64,000 nucleotides of DNA from Clostridium sp. (GTDB taxonomy: Bacteria; Bacillota; Clostridia; Clostridiales; Clostridiaceae), in assembly GCF_026168755.1 (NCBI RefSeq), contig NZ_JAPFDR010000011.1:1-64000 (forward strand), given 5' to 3'. The first letter of the stretch is position 1. The number at the start of each line of letters is the position of its first letter. A program made the position numbers and the translations under genes. Positions 63,691-64,000 of the stretch are shown here, piece after piece. The notes under the pieces are model-generated. The model searched no databases. It worked only from the letters and a program-made list of their open reading frames with translations, and was not told the origin of the DNA.

Positions 63691-63871
63691 TATTATATCT
63701 AAATTTTAAAGTCTAAATATATTTAATAAAGAAATATACTTTTAGTTTGTGATAAATTCATAATATTATAGATGTATTAAAAAGCTTTTTTAAAATATAT
63801 GATAACATATTAATAATATTATAAAGTTAAATAACTTTATAATATTAAAATAAACTAAATGGAGGTTAAAA

Positions 63872-64000
63872 GTGATAAAAAGAAAGTGTAAGCAATGTGG
63901 TAAGGAATTTGTATTATCAGATTCAGAGGTTAAATTCTTTAATGATAAGAATTTAGAACTACCTAAAAGGTGTAGTGAATGTAGAAAGGAAAATAAAAAT
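63872..64000 (+). CDS. Zinc-ribbon protein, cut by the window end
   Basis: 43 codons visible. MIKRKCKQCGKEFVLSDSEV then LPKRCSECRKENKN show two CxxC pairs of a zinc ribbon. GTG start with TGGAGGTTAAAA. The remainder lies outside the window, so length and function are unknown. Confidence 0.7.
   Translation, partial: MIKRKCKQCGKEFVLSDSEVKFFNDKNLELPKRCSECRKENKN

Noticed and set aside
1..64000. tRNA or rRNA genes
   Set aside because: No GC-rich cloverleaf or rRNA-like stretch was seen in the intergenic regions.

Overview
The window is about 70% A+T, has dense co-directional operons and many T-tract terminators, and encodes an oxygen-free lifestyle: class III ribonucleotide reductase, ferredoxin, UbiD/UbiX chemistry and a siroheme/corrinoid branch. 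With an LPxTG-anchored GH20 hexosaminidase this points to Clostridium sensu stricto. The species cannot be fixed from the sequence alone. No rRNA, tRNA or CRISPR array was seen.

Region 1 (1-9.9 kb) is housekeeping. It holds a YkuD transpeptidase, two stand-alone ATP-cone proteins, a HAD phosphatase, adenine deaminase under a purine riboswitch, metA, and the anaerobic ribonucleotide reductase operon nrdD-nrdG behind two NrdR boxes. nrdD looks truncated but is split by a 280-nt group I intron one base after the glycyl-radical codon. A GIY-YIG endonuclease gene lies outside the intron, just downstream.

Region 2 (10-26 kb) looks like a flavin-based extracellular electron transfer locus. It has a membrane type II NADH dehydrogenase, a polyprenyl diphosphate synthase, UbiA, UbiD, UbiX, an LpdD-like protein, ApbE, EetA/EetB-like proteins and an FMN-binding lipoprotein. 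It also contains a double-length U32 protein, a class III aminotransferase and an ABC importer. No early naphthoate-synthesis gene is present, so a precursor may be imported. Region 3 (26-36 kb) is a LysR regulator, then hemA, a precorrin-2 dehydrogenase-like gene, hemC, cobA-hemD, hemB, hemL and cbiK, then a formate/nitrite channel, a ferredoxin and a BFD-like protein. Region 4 (36-41.6 kb) holds ilvE and ridA (divergent), a PotD-like lipoprotein, a DUF3867-like protein and an ABC-F ATPase.

Region 5 (about 41.6-55.8 kb) is a mobile element. It carries several small ribbon-helix-helix proteins, two replication-initiator-like proteins, four iterons, a HEPN + AbiH pair, a coiled-coil / SEC-C pair, a P27-type small terminase-like protein, an HK97-type prohead protease without a capsid gene, and a serine recombinase at the right end. 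The combination suggests a phage satellite or a plasmid/prophage hybrid. A 1.1-kb non-coding stretch inside it can form a three-way-junction RNA or DNA structure.

Region 6 (55.9-64 kb) begins with decay: a broken GNAT gene, a truncated GH30 gene and a deleted IS21-like element. It continues with an XRE/tetratricopeptide regulator, the LPxTG GH20 enzyme, a cysteine-rich protein, an alpha/beta hydrolase and the start of a zinc-ribbon protein.
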